Source of the DNA: Pseudomonadota bacterium
Lineage (GTDB): Bacteria; Pseudomonadota; Alphaproteobacteria; Sphingomonadales; Sphingomonadaceae
Length of the DNA: 44,863 nucleotides
NCBI GenBank assembly: GCA_023457895.1
Contig: JAEXAY010000040.1
Span: 1-44,863, forward strand
Reading direction: 5' to 3'
The position numbers and the translations under genes are program-made. The notes beneath the pieces were generated by a model. It did no database searches. It saw nothing but the letters and a program-made list of their open reading frames with translations, and was not told the DNA's origin. How positions within the stretch are numbered: position 1 is the first letter of the stretch; the number at the start of each line of letters is the position of its first letter. This document shows, piece by piece, positions 7,960-16,834 of the stretch.

Positions 7960-8252
7960 ACCTTGGGCACGCCAAAAAAGCCATGCTCCGGCGCCGGCGC
8001 ATTGGCCAAAACCTTGTCGCGCACGCCGCCGCCGGTCAGCGGGTCGGCGTTCACCTTGTCCTCGCGCAGGCGCAGATGATTGGCGATCACGGCGGTCATC
8101 GGCTCGACGCCGGTGACATCGACCTCACCCAGTTGCTCGACCCAGCCGAGGATATTGTTGAGTTCTGGCACGAGCGCATCGATTTCGGCATCGCTCGCGG
8201 CGATACGCGCGAGCTTGGCGATCTTGACGACGGTTTCTTTATCGACCGACAT
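7950..8252 (-). CDS. gatC: Aspartyl/glutamyl-tRNA amidotransferase subunit C
   Basis: 100 residues, the family's usual length, starting MSVDKETVVKIAKLARI and containing the diagnostic NNILGWVEQLGEVDVTGVEPM and LREDKVN. GatC is the small belt subunit that wraps GatA and GatB and stabilises the heterotrimer. AGGAAAG lies just before the ATG. It is the first gene of the gat set, and a hairpin upstream separates it from the DUF4153 gene. Confidence 0.96.
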   Translation of the reverse strand: MSVDKETVVKIAKLARIAASDAEIDALVPELNNILGWVEQLGEVDVTGVEPMTAVIANHLRLREDKVNADPLTGGGVRDKVLANAPAPEHGFFGVPKVIE

Positions 8253-8284
8253 GGCTTTCCTGAAAAAGGCAAAAAAATGGATGC

Positions 8285-8310
8285 CCGCCGCTAGCAGGCG
8301 CCAGCGGCGG
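8285..8310 (-). terminator. Hairpin between the DUF4153 gene and gatC, probable terminator
   Basis: CCGCCGCT (8285-8292) pairs with AGCGGCGG (8303-8310) around a 10-base loop. Read on the reverse strand it follows the DUF4153 stop and is trailed, after seven bases, by a run of seven T (8271-8277). It could terminate the DUF4153 transcript ahead of gatC. The distance from stem to T-run is longer than in a classical terminator. Confidence 0.5.
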
Positions 8311-8338
8311 TTTCAAGGCGGGTTCGATGACGCGCCGC

Positions 8339-10252
8339 TTATCGCGCCGACGCGGGGACCGGTGGCGGCGGCTTGGGAAAGCGCCCAAGGGGGTCATCGC
8401 CATCGACGAAGGCGGTGGTCGGCTTGCCATCGACTATCACCTGGTAGCGCGGCACCGGGCGCAACTCGACCTTCGCCGCCGGTCCCGTTTCGATCTCGTG
8501 GTTTGTCCACGGTTCTTTACTGCCGCCCCCGGTGTACAATATCTCGTTGCTCCAGACCGGCCGCTCGCCCTGCATTTGCTTGTGCATCAGCGCCACGCGC
8601 CGGTCGCCCTCATCCTTTTGCTGGCCGAACACGATCCAGATGTCGCCCTCCCTATCCGGCCGCGCAATCCGGCGAACGGTGCACGGCCCATAAGCACAAA
8701 AGCCGGCGTTGCGGATCTCGTCGGTCAGTTCCCGCCGTACTATTTCCGCAACGCCATTATCCTCGAAACCGATACGTCCCGTCAGCGGCATCTCATCCAG
8801 TTCATTGCGGACCTGAGGAACATCGGCATCCCATTTGTTCTTGGCAGCGAGCGCGCGCTGGGCCTTGGATGCGATGTCGAGGTCGGGCGAAGCGGTCATA
8901 CCGGACAGCAGCGCCCTGCCCTTCGGCCCGAAATCAAACGCCATTGCAGCATAATCGAACTGGTGCGGCTTGATGATCCCCCTGGCGAGCCGCGCCATCT
9001 GGTCACGCGCGGATATGGCGCCGAAATCGAGGATCGGCAGCGCGAGGAAAACCGCGATGCCGACCAGCGCGATCGCGCCGCGCAGGTTCCACAACCGCGC
9101 CAGATCGTCCCATTCCTTGCGCCCCTTCATCACCGCCCAGAGATAGGAGAGACCATAAGCAACCGCGACGAATACAACCAGCATCCCCCAGATGCGCGCC
9201 GGGGTCCAGCCATATTGCTCTATACGCAGGCCCATCGAGATCGCCGCAATCAGCGACAACGGCAAAATGCACAGCGCGAGCGCGAGCGCGGCATATTGCA
9301 GCACCCGGTTGGGGCTGCGCTCCTCGCGGCCATTGCCGATCACCGCATTGGCGAGAATGAACGCGCCGGCTGCGCAGGAGAGGAGGATCGGCGTCGTCGC
9401 CTGCGTCGTATCCCATAATTTCTGCAGCCCGGTAAAAGGCAGCGACAGCAGAAACAGGATGAGCCCCGCCGCGAGCACCGGCGCAAGCACCGCGAGGATC
9501 ACCATCACCAGCCGCTGCATCGTCGCGACCAGCCCGTCGCGTTCGCGCATCACGCCGATCGCGGTGCCGAATGCAGTGCCCGCCACCAGCCAGCCGAACC
9601 ATTCTTCGTTGAGCAGGTCGCGCAGGAAGGTCATGCCGACCAGCGAGAACAGCTCGGCGAGGAGATTGACCAGCAGGAAGCTGATACCGGTAAAGGCCAG
9701 CGCCGCCGCGCCGATGACCGCATCGGTCCAGATATGGTTATGCGTGCGCGCATAGGGAAAGGCCCGGCGGCCAAGATCGCGCGCGGCCTGAAACAGCGGG
9801 GCAGCGAGCAGCACCGCGAAAATCCCGGCGAAGAAGGGGAAGTCGAACAGATCGCCGCTGCGGTTGTAGAGCGCGGTGAAATAGCCGGCGCTGGCGGTAA
9901 CAATTCCCCATCCGAGCGCAAACAACAGGCTCCACCACCATCGCCGCAGTTCAACCGTGAGGACGAACGCGATGGTTCCAACCCCGACGAAGACGGCGAG
10001 CGCCTGACGGAACGGGGTGAGATTGCCATCGACCAGCCCCCATTGGCGGGGCGCGGCGACTTGCTTGCCGTTGATCCATTCGGACGCTGGCACATGAATG
10101 AGCCAGTAAAAGATCAGTGCCGCGACCGCACAGATCGCCGCCATGATCCACGGACGCCACGGCCAGGGTGCATCATCGGCATCGAATCGCCGCAGCGTGG
10201 CATCCTGCGCGCGGCCGCCCGGAACGTCCGCCTCTCTTGCTGCCTCTGTCAT
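8339..10252 (-). CDS. DUF4153-type polytopic inner-membrane protein
   Basis: 637 residues. The first two thirds contain about ten or more hydrophobic helices, for example WIMAAICAVAALIFYWLIHV, VFVGVGTIAFVLTV and ILAVLAPVLAAGLILFLLSL. The block LRIEQYGWTPARIWGML is typical of the DUF4153/DUF4173 membrane family. The C-terminal third (about 420-637) is soluble and probably extracytoplasmic. It ends with a Pro-rich tail. Function is not established for the family. It lies upstream of gatC on the same strand but is probably separated from it by the hairpin at 8285-8310. Divergent from the DUF3089 gene. Confidence 0.8.
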   Translation of the reverse strand: MTEAAREADVPGGRAQDATLRRFDADDAPWPWRPWIMAAICAVAALIFYWLIHVPASEWINGKQVAAPRQWGLVDGNLTPFRQALAVFVGVGTIAFVLTVELRRWWWSLLFALGWGIVTASAGYFTALYNRSGDLFDFPFFAGIFAVLLAAPLFQAARDLGRRAFPYARTHNHIWTDAVIGAAALAFTGISFLLVNLLAELFSLVGMTFLRDLLNEEWFGWLVAGTAFGTAIGVMRERDGLVATMQRLVMVILAVLAPVLAAGLILFLLSLPFTGLQKLWDTTQATTPILLSCAAGAFILANAVIGNGREERSPNRVLQYAALALALCILPLSLIAAISMGLRIEQYGWTPARIWGMLVVFVAVAYGLSYLWAVMKGRKEWDDLARLWNLRGAIALVGIAVFLALPILDFGAISARDQMARLARGIIKPHQFDYAAMAFDFGPKGRALLSGMTASPDLDIASKAQRALAAKNKWDADVPQVRNELDEMPLTGRIGFEDNGVAEIVRRELTDEIRNAGFCAYGPCTVRRIARPDREGDIWIVFGQQKDEGDRRVALMHKQMQGERPVWSNEILYTGGGSKEPWTNHEIETGPAAKVELRPVPRYQVIVDGKPTTAFVDGDDPLGRFPKPPPPVPASAR

Positions 10253-10371
10253 GTCGCGCCTGTCTCCCTCTCCGCATCGACCTTGCGAAGGGCTTTGTGC
10301 ATTGCACGAGGGCCGTGCGCAAGGCTAAGGCGGGACTGCACCATAAATTCACATCCGGAGCACGCTCGCCT

Positions 10372-11541
10372 GTGGCTCGCAAATTTCTCTACATCATCGC
10401 CTTCCTGATCTTCGTCGTGCTCGGCCTGCTGCTGGCGTTCCGGCTCAATCCGGCGCCATTCATGCGAACGGCATTCGTGCCCTCGCAGCCCTTCGTCGAA
10501 CAGGCGCCGCCGCCCGCCAACAGCTATGCGAACCCGGCCATGTGGCTTGCCCATCCGGCCACGCCGGCGCAAAGCAATCCCGCGCTATGGACTCCGGCCG
10601 GGCTCGGCGATGAAGGCGAAGCGGGCCATGCGGCGATTTTCTTCGTTCACCCGACCAGCCTCGTCAGCAAGGACGGCTGGAACGCTTCGCTTGATGACCA
10701 GATCACCAATGACCGGACGCGTATTTTCGTGCGCGGCGAAGCGAGCGTGTTCAACCATGCGGGCACCATCTGGGCGCCGCGCTATCGCCAGGCGGCGGTC
10801 GGCGCCTTCATGACCGACAGCGAAGACGCCAAAAAGGCCATCGATGCGGCCTATCAGGACGTCGCCACCGCGTTCGACCAGTTCCTGATCGAAAGCGGCA
10901 ATGACCGCCCGATCATCCTCGCCGGCCACAGCCAGGGATCGCTCCACCTGACCCGCCTGCTCAAGGAAAAGGTCGCGGGCCGCCCCATCGCCAAACGGAT
11001 CGCCGCCGCCTATGTCATCGGCTGGCCGATCTCGATCACGCATGACCTGCTGCGGCTGGGCCTGCCCGCTTGCGGGACGGCGGAGGCGAGCAACTGCATC
11101 GTCAGCTGGTCGAGCTTCGCCGAACCAGCGGACCCCGGCATGGTGCTCGATGCTTACGGCAAATCGCCGGGCTATGATGGCACGATCCGGGGCGACAGCC
11201 CGATGCTCTGCACCAACCCGCTGACCGGCGCCCCTAACAGCACGGCGGCACCAGAGCAGAATCCCGGCACCCTGTTTCCTTCGTCTGATCTGCTCGACGG
11301 CAAGATCGAAGCGGGCAAGGTCGGCGCGCGCTGCGACCAGCGCGGACTGCTCATGATCGGATCGCCGCCGGAAATGGGCGCCTATGTGCTTCCGGGCAAT
11401 AATTATCACGTCTATGACTATGCACTGTTCTGGGTGGCGGCCCGGCACGATGTCGCGCGCCGGCTGGCTGCGTTTGAAGGCAAGGCGCTTCCGCCCGCGC
11501 CGGTCCAGCGCCGTACGCCGGACGTGCCGGTCGCAAACTGA
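10372..11541 (+). CDS. DUF3089 alpha/beta-hydrolase-like membrane-anchored protein
   Basis: 389 residues from a GTG start (VARKFLYIIAFLIFVVLGLLLAF), which puts a single transmembrane anchor at the N-terminus. An upstream in-frame start at 10168 would add 68 basic residues before the anchor and overlap the divergent gene's start, so it is rejected. The domain matches DUF3089: FFVHPTSLVSKDGWNA near the start, and a nucleophile elbow GHSQGS in RPIILAGHSQGSLHL. A C-terminal block contains a His (NNYHVYDYALFW) that could complete a triad. A periplasm-facing esterase or lipase-like hydrolase is likely; the substrate is unknown. Its stop and the ruvX ATG share one base. Confidence 0.85.
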   Translation: MARKFLYIIAFLIFVVLGLLLAFRLNPAPFMRTAFVPSQPFVEQAPPPANSYANPAMWLAHPATPAQSNPALWTPAGLGDEGEAGHAAIFFVHPTSLVSKDGWNASLDDQITNDRTRIFVRGEASVFNHAGTIWAPRYRQAAVGAFMTDSEDAKKAIDAAYQDVATAFDQFLIESGNDRPIILAGHSQGSLHLTRLLKEKVAGRPIAKRIAAAYVIGWPISITHDLLRLGLPACGTAEASNCIVSWSSFAEPADPGMVLDAYGKSPGYDGTIRGDSPMLCTNPLTGAPNSTAAPEQNPGTLFPSSDLLDGKIEAGKVGARCDQRGLLMIGSPPEMGAYVLPGNNYHVYDYALFWVAARHDVARRLAAFEGKALPPAPVQRRTPDVPVAN

Positions 11542-12005
11542 TGGGTATTTGCGCCGACGCCGCCAGCTTCCGCGCGGCGCTGCCGCAAGGCGGGCGGCTG
11601 CTCGGACTGGACGTGGGCTCGAAAACCATTGGCACCGCGCTATGCGACGCGGGCTGGAGCTTCGCTTCGCCCGCGCATACCATCCGGCGCAGGAAATTTG
11701 CCGCCGACAAGGCGGCACTCGAGGCGATGATCGCGAAAGAGGTGGTCAAGGGGATCGTGGCCGGTTTGCCGCTCAACATGGACGGCAGCGACAGCCCGCG
11801 GACCCAGTCGACCCGCGCTTTTGCCCGCAATCTCGCCGATCTGGGCTTGCCGATATTGCTGTGGGACGAGCGGCTCTCGACCGTCGCGGTCGAACGCACG
11901 ATGATCGAGGCCGATCTGAGCCGCGCCAAGCGCGCCGAACGGATCGACGCGCTGGCGGCTGCGCATATCCTGCAGGCGGCGATTGATGCGCTGGTGAACG
12001 TGTAA
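11541..12005 (+). CDS. ruvX: Putative pre-16S rRNA nuclease / Holliday junction resolvase-like YqgF
   Basis: A 154-residue protein with the YqgF/RuvX RNase H-like fold. The first-strand Asp sits in LLGLDVGSKTIGTA, followed by VVKGIVAGLPLNMDGSD and LLWDERLSTVAVE, with a final Asp in ERIDALAAAHIL. The family processes the 5' end of 16S rRNA in E. coli and is also annotated as a Holliday junction resolvase. The start overlaps the upstream stop by one base (TGATG), so translation is probably coupled to the DUF3089 gene. Length and motifs are normal. Confidence 0.94.
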   Translation: MGICADAASFRAALPQGGRLLGLDVGSKTIGTALCDAGWSFASPAHTIRRRKFAADKAALEAMIAKEVVKGIVAGLPLNMDGSDSPRTQSTRAFARNLADLGLPILLWDERLSTVAVERTMIEADLSRAKRAERIDALAAAHILQAAIDALVNV

Positions 12006-12442
12006 CGCACCTGCATTGCGCTCAAAGATCGTTCATCGCTTAAAGACCCTGTCCTACACGATGCCCATGGAGAATGATCGGGCTGCCGCCATGTATCTGC
12101 TGGCTCTACACGCCTAAAAAAGTGAAGTGATCAATGGACATCCCCTGGAGAGCGCAAAGCCACAGCGTCCGGTGGGGCTTAACGCTCCGCCGATACGTGG
12201 CGCCTTCCATATCTTGTGGTGCGCGGGCTCATCCTCAAAACGCCATATGCCTATAAACTTTATCAACTTAAGAAAGTGTTTTTGGCAGATTTACGCAGAA
12301 ATGAAGTGCCAGAGCAGGAAAACACAATATGTTGCATCGTCCGGCCCGTGAGCCACCGCGCCAGCAAGCCACTGCAACCTCGTTCGAGTATCATAATCGC
12401 TGCTTGATGTTGTCCCCGTCCCGTCCTAGAGGATCGGCTTTA
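12006..12442. other. Gene-free, partly AT-rich region upstream of pyrB
   Basis: This 437-base stretch has no convincing gene and must contain the pyrB promoter. Between about 12225 and 12330 composition shifts to AT-rich, and an open frame from a GTG at 12216 (63 codons) reads KTPYAYKLYQLKKVF then LADLRRNEVPEQEN. That composition looks more like real protein than antisense noise. No ribosome binding site supports it and I recognise no family. It may be a remnant of an inserted gene, or non-coding. Confidence 0.4.
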
Positions 12443-13438
12443 ATGACAGCTGCAACGCCCTCCCCGTCCAGCCCCTACCCGGAAGGGTCGGCGGCGTTTC
12501 CGCATCGCCATCTGCTGGGCATGGCAACGCTCCAGCCCTGGGAAATCCGCTTCCTCCTCGACGAGGCCGAACGCTGGGTCGAACTCAACCGCGCCAGCGC
12601 CGCCAAGCATGACGACCGGCTGCGCGGGCTCACCATCATCAACGCCTTTTTCGAAAATTCGACCCGCACGCTGCTCTCGTTCGAGATTGCGGGCAAGCGG
12701 CTCGGCGCCGATGTCGTCAACATGCATGCCGCGCAATCGAGCGTCAAAAAGGGCGAAACGCTGATCGATACCGCGATGACCCTCAACGCCATGCGCGCCG
12801 ACGCGATCGTCATCCGCCATGCCAGTTCGGGCGCGGTCCAGTTGATCGCGGGCAAGGTCGATTGCCCGGTCCTCAACGCCGGCGACGGACGCCACGAGCA
12901 TCCGACGCAAGCCTTGCTCGACGCGCTCACCATCCGCCGCCGCAAGGGGCATATCGAGGGCCAGGTGGTCGCGATCTGCGGCGACATATTGCACAGCCGC
13001 GTCGCGCGCTCGAACATCGTCGCGCTGTCGACGCTGGGCGCGCAGGTGCGCGTGGTCGGCCCCGCCACGCTGCTGCCGAAGGATATCGGGCTGATGGGCG
13101 CGAGGCCTTTCACCGACATGGACGCAGCGCTCGACGGCGCCGATGTGGTGATGATGCTGCGGCTCCAGAATGAGCGGATGGACGGCGCCTACCTCCCCTC
13201 ACCGCGCGAATATCACATGCTCTACGGCCTCACCCCGGCGCGGCTGGCGAAAGCGAAGCCGGACGCGCTGGTGATGCACCCCGGACCGATGAACCGCGGC
13301 GTCGAGATCGTCTCGTCGATCGCGGACGATCCGGAGCGTTCGGCCATCACCGAGCAGGTCGAGATGGGCGTGGCGGTGCGCATGGCCTGCCTCGACGTGC
13401 TGACCCGCCGGGATCGCGGCGTGGAGGGCTGGCAATGA
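12443..13438 (+). CDS. pyrB: Aspartate carbamoyltransferase catalytic subunit
   Basis: 331 residues from ATG at 12443, preceded by AGAGGA at 12428-12433. Earlier in-frame starts lack such a site. Carbamoyl-phosphate binding motif STRT is in FFENSTRTLLSFEI; the SSVKKGETLIDT loop, GDGRHEHPTQALLD and HPGPMNRGVEI are all present. The enzyme condenses carbamoyl phosphate and aspartate in the second step of pyrimidine synthesis. The next gene overlaps by 4 bases and encodes a dihydroorotase homologue without catalytic residues. This is the arrangement of class A ATCases, where PyrB assembles with a PyrC-like partner. The regulatory chain PyrI is absent. Confidence 0.96.
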   Translation: MTAATPSPSSPYPEGSAAFPHRHLLGMATLQPWEIRFLLDEAERWVELNRASAAKHDDRLRGLTIINAFFENSTRTLLSFEIAGKRLGADVVNMHAAQSSVKKGETLIDTAMTLNAMRADAIVIRHASSGAVQLIAGKVDCPVLNAGDGRHEHPTQALLDALTIRRRKGHIEGQVVAICGDILHSRVARSNIVALSTLGAQVRVVGPATLLPKDIGLMGARPFTDMDAALDGADVVMMLRLQNERMDGAYLPSPREYHMLYGLTPARLAKAKPDALVMHPGPMNRGVEIVSSIADDPERSAITEQVEMGVAVRMACLDVLTRRDRGVEGWQ

Positions 13439-14643
13439 AAGCGATCGTGCCCTTCGTCATCGCCAATGCCCGCCGGACCGATGGCGGCGAGGGCCCGCTC
13501 GCGGTAGTGGATGGCCAGATCGCCGCCTCCGCCCCGGCCGGAGCGGAGAGCATCGACGCGCGCGGACAATGGCTCGCGCCCGGCATCATCGACCTCGGCG
13601 TGTTCGCGACCGACAAGCCGGCCTTCCATTTCGGCGGCATCGTGCGCGCCGCGCTGATGCCCGATGGCACGCGCCCGCTCGACGACCCCGGTCTCATCGA
13701 ACGCGCGGCCAAGGGCGGCAAGCCCGACCTCTGGGTTCATCCGCTGGCGGCGGCGACGCGGGGGCTCGAAGGCAGGGAACTCGCAGAGATCGGCATGATG
13801 AAGGCGGCCGGGGCGCGCGCCGTCGCCACCGGGCGCGGGCGCATCGCCGACAGCGGCACGATGCTGCGCGTGCTGCAATATGCAGAATCGCTCGGCCTCA
13901 CCGTCATCGCCCATGCCGAGGATGAGGGGCTCACCCACAATGCCGTCGCCACCGACGGCGAGACCGCGACGCGGCTGGGGCTCGCGTCCGCACCCGCCGC
14001 CGCCGAGGCGATCGCGGTGGCGCGCGATCTCGCGCTGGTCGAGGAAACCGGCGCGTCGCTGCATTTCCGCCAGCTCACCACGGCGCGCGCGCTCGATCTG
14101 GTGCGCACCGCGAAACGGGCGGGGTTGCCGGTGACCTGCGGCATCACTCCGGCGCATCTCTTCCTGTCCGACAATGCGATGAGTGATTTTCGCACCTTTG
14201 CCCGGCTGCAGCCGCCGCTGCGCCCGGAGGACGAGCGCAAGGCCTGTCTCGCGGCGATCGCCGATGGCACCATCGACGTCATTGCCTCGGGCCATGATCC
14301 ACGCGGCCCCGAGGACAAGCGCCTGCCCTTCGCCGACGCCGCGCCGGGCATGGCGGGCGCCGAGACGCTGCTGGCATTGAGCCTCAATCTCGTGCGCGAC
14401 GGGCTCATCGGCATGGCGCGCCTGTTCGACCTGCTGGCCGCCAATCCGGCGCGCATATTGGGGCTCGATGCGGGCAGCCTCGCCGCCGGCCAGCAGGCCG
14501 ACCTCATCCTCATCGACGAGGGCGCGCCGTGGCAGGTCGACGCCAAGAAGATGGCGGCAACGGCCGGTAACACCCCGTTCGACGGCCTTCCGGTGCAGGG
14601 CCGCGTCACCGCCATGTGGAAAGGCGGCCAGCGCATCCGCTGA
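13435..14643 (+). CDS. pyrC': Non-catalytic dihydroorotase-like subunit (PyrC') partnered with PyrB
   Basis: 402 residues with the dihydroorotase fold, coupled to pyrB by a 4-base overlap. The metal-binding HxH after PG(I/L)ID is replaced: PGIIDLGVF has Gly55 and Phe57 where His is expected, and the following Arg is Thr59. The second-metal His of the 'HxxHxS' motif is Gln213 in LHFRQLTT. The catalytic Asp of 'TDHAP' is Gly286 in ASGHDPR. Only His160 (VIAHAED) remains of the metal ligands I can place. In Pseudomonas a similarly degenerate PyrC' is needed structurally for aspartate carbamoyltransferase assembly. By analogy this gene is a scaffold, and an active dihydroorotase should exist elsewhere. 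Databases often call such genes simply pyrC. Confidence 0.9.
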   Translation: MKAIVPFVIANARRTDGGEGPLAVVDGQIAASAPAGAESIDARGQWLAPGIIDLGVFATDKPAFHFGGIVRAALMPDGTRPLDDPGLIERAAKGGKPDLWVHPLAAATRGLEGRELAEIGMMKAAGARAVATGRGRIADSGTMLRVLQYAESLGLTVIAHAEDEGLTHNAVATDGETATRLGLASAPAAAEAIAVARDLALVEETGASLHFRQLTTARALDLVRTAKRAGLPVTCGITPAHLFLSDNAMSDFRTFARLQPPLRPEDERKACLAAIADGTIDVIASGHDPRGPEDKRLPFADAAPGMAGAETLLALSLNLVRDGLIGMARLFDLLAANPARILGLDAGSLAAGQQADLILIDEGAPWQVDAKKMAATAGNTPFDGLPVQGRVTAMWKGGQRIR

Positions 14644-14680
14644 CCGCCCTCCTGTTCCCGGGCTGAGCCGGACCCGTTAA

Positions 14681-16069
14681 TTAACGCGAGGCGATTGCCT
14701 GCTTGGAGTTGGCAGCGGGAGCCGCCTTGGCGCGCTCGGCCATCTGCAACTGAGTGTTGCTGATCTGGCGTTGCGCGCAAACCGTTGCGCTGCCATTGAC
14801 GCGCCGGCACAGCGCCCAGCCGACGCGCTTGTCGGCAATACCGTTGGCCGCGAGGCGGACATAGTTGCGGCCCTTGACCGTCACCGAAGCATAGCTCGGC
14901 GTGTAAGCACGCAGCGTTGCGTGACGGGCCGACAGCGTCTTCCAAGCGGACTTGGCAGACGCCATGCTGCTGTAAGCGCCAAGCTGGACCGCGAGCCCCG
15001 AGGACTTGCGCGCCTTGGCTACCAGCGCGGCCGCTTCACTCTGGTTCGTGACCTTCGTCGCGGGCGCGATGCTGGCGGTCTTGACCGGAGCGGGCGTCGG
15101 CTTCTGCAACTGGACCGAAACCTTGTATGGCTCTTCCGGTGCCTCGATCGGCGTCATGACCTGTGCTTGCTGGTTTGCAGTCACCACCGACTCAACCGGG
15201 GCCTGGGTGGCGGCGGGTACAGCCTCCACCGCTGCGGCGGCAGTTGCAGCATCCACCGGCGGCGGTGCATATTGCGCAAGCGGCGCGGGGTCATAACCCG
15301 AGGACGGCGCCGAAGCGACCATCTGCGGCGCGAAGTCCGCCGGGTTGGTGTTGAGCGCAAGACGCGTCGGCATACCCGGATCGGCCGCGGTCGCATCGCT
15401 GTTGAGAACGCCCGCAATCAGAACGCGCGGCGATCCCGCCTGCATGAATGTTGCCCACTGACCCATGCGATCACCGACATTGGCGTAGGGCATATCCTGG
15501 GCTGCGATGATCTTGGCTTCGAGCCAGCGGCCCTGCATGGCAAGGACAAAGGCCAGATTCTGGCGGGTCCGCGCCGTCGCGTCATTCTGACGCACCGCAT
15601 CCCCAAGGATCAGCGTACCGCGTTCAATCTCGCCTGCAAGTGCCAGTGCAAAGCCATAATCCGAAGCAGGCAGTTGCTCGCGATATTTGTCGATCAGCAT
15701 AACCGCATCGCCCGTCCGGCCATTGGCAATCTTGGCCAGCGCAAGGTTCAGGGCCGTGCGGGGCGTATCCTGCAATGCCAGAGCCTCTGCGAAGCTCGCT
15801 TCAGCCGATGCGAACCGGCCGGCAGCCATATATTGCTGACCAAGCGAGGCGCGCAGATCTGCATTCTGCGGCGATGCGACAACCGCCGCCTCGGCATATT
15901 CAATCGCCTTGGTGTGGTCGCCCTGCTTGGCCGACTTGGCGGATTGCGCCATATGCTTGTTGGCCGATCCATGGCCAAATTCGCTGAGCCCGAGCGAACT
16001 ACAGCCGCTCGTCGCAAGGCCGATCACGAGCGCGGATACGGCGACCTGCATCCAAGGATTGCGTGACAT
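14681..16069 (-). CDS. TPR- and SPOR-domain envelope protein, probably a lipoprotein
   Basis: 462 residues from ATG at 16069, which has a strong AAAGGGGG site seven bases upstream; a GTG at 16096 is possible but poorly placed. The N-terminus (MSRNPWMQVAVSALVIGLATSGC) is a signal sequence with a lipoprotein-like Cys, though the lipobox is imperfect. Residues about 40-180 are tetratricopeptide repeats (AIEYAEAAVVASPQNADLRASLGQQYMAAGRF). A long Pro/Ala/Thr-rich linker leads to a C-terminal SPOR domain (LAVQLGAYSSMASAKSAWKTL to about 440). SPOR domains bind denuded septal peptidoglycan. It is third in an operon with a ParA ATPase and an RHH protein, so a septum- or pole-linked role is plausible inference. 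Confidence 0.85.
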   Translation of the reverse strand: MSRNPWMQVAVSALVIGLATSGCSSLGLSEFGHGSANKHMAQSAKSAKQGDHTKAIEYAEAAVVASPQNADLRASLGQQYMAAGRFASAEASFAEALALQDTPRTALNLALAKIANGRTGDAVMLIDKYREQLPASDYGFALALAGEIERGTLILGDAVRQNDATARTRQNLAFVLAMQGRWLEAKIIAAQDMPYANVGDRMGQWATFMQAGSPRVLIAGVLNSDATAADPGMPTRLALNTNPADFAPQMVASAPSSGYDPAPLAQYAPPPVDAATAAAAVEAVPAATQAPVESVVTANQQAQVMTPIEAPEEPYKVSVQLQKPTPAPVKTASIAPATKVTNQSEAAALVAKARKSSGLAVQLGAYSSMASAKSAWKTLSARHATLRAYTPSYASVTVKGRNYVRLAANGIADKRVGWALCRRVNGSATVCAQRQISNTQLQMAERAKAAPAANSKQAIASR

Positions 16070-16092
16070 GGCTTTACCCCCTTTGAACGTCA

Positions 16093-16818
16093 TCACTTGT
16101 TCGGCAGCTGATGCGCAAGGACATCAATATCCGGCAAGGATTTGAGATATTTATCGAGCGCCTCGATCAGGATGACCTGAGCCGAACGGCGCGTCACCGC
16201 GCTGGCGAGCCGCAGCCGCAAATGGCGTTCGGGATCGATGCGCAGCGTGAACGCAGCCTTGGCGCCGAGTCCCGGCTGACGGCGCGGACGCGGCGTCTTG
16301 GCCGGCACGGCCTTTGACGCTTCGACGGGCATCGCGGCGGCAGCAACAGCCGGTACAGTAGGCGCCGGAGCGGTGACGGCGGCTTCTGCCGCCGGACGGG
16401 CAAAGATCGGCGAAGGCGTTGCAGGCACCACGCCTTCGACAATCGCGGGCGCCGGGATCGCCGGAGCGCCGGCTCCCTCGGGGCGCTTGAGCTTTTCGGC
16501 GAGCACTTCGCGCTGGCGGACGACTTCCGGCACCGGCGCGGACAAAGCGTGATCCTGCCCTTCGTCAGAGCCGCCTTCACGCAGCGCCTGCACCGGGCTC
16601 ACCATGGGGGTGAGTTCGACACGTTGATGCGTGGCCTGCTCGTCGCTCGGCGCCGGATTGACATCATAGCCCATGTCGTTCCAGCCAAGATCATCGTGAT
16701 GAAGATGCCCGGCAGGCATGGTTCCGGTCATGCCCTGGCGGCGCATCGCCGGCTTGGCTGCGCCCTTGCGTGCCAGCAGACTGCCCGAAAGGGAGGCCAG
16801 AGGTTTGGGTTCAGACAT
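16093..16818 (-). CDS. Disordered protein with C-terminal ribbon-helix-helix domain, ParA partner
   Basis: 241 residues. The first 185 or so are low-complexity, rich in Ala, Pro and Val, with no hydrophobic segment. The last 55 fit a ribbon-helix-helix fold: a beta strand (AAFTLRIDPERHLRLRL) then two helices (ASAVTRRSAQVILIEALDKYL). It starts 16 bases after the ParA stop. Small RHH proteins act as centromere-binding partners of type Ib ParA ATPases on plasmids (ParG/Omega type). Here a chromosomal ParA is paired with an RHH domain on a long flexible tail. DNA binding is likely from the fold; partner function is inference. Confidence 0.75.
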   Translation of the reverse strand: MSEPKPLASLSGSLLARKGAAKPAMRRQGMTGTMPAGHLHHDDLGWNDMGYDVNPAPSDEQATHQRVELTPMVSPVQALREGGSDEGQDHALSAPVPEVVRQREVLAEKLKRPEGAGAPAIPAPAIVEGVVPATPSPIFARPAAEAAVTAPAPTVPAVAAAAMPVEASKAVPAKTPRPRRQPGLGAKAAFTLRIDPERHLRLRLASAVTRRSAQVILIEALDKYLKSLPDIDVLAHQLPNK

Positions 16819-16834
16819 TGGTTACGCCCTCCCC

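Noticed and set aside
10168..10371. N-terminal extension of the DUF3089 protein
   Set aside because: Would place 68 basic residues before the membrane anchor and overlap the divergent gene's start; GTG at 10372 fits better.
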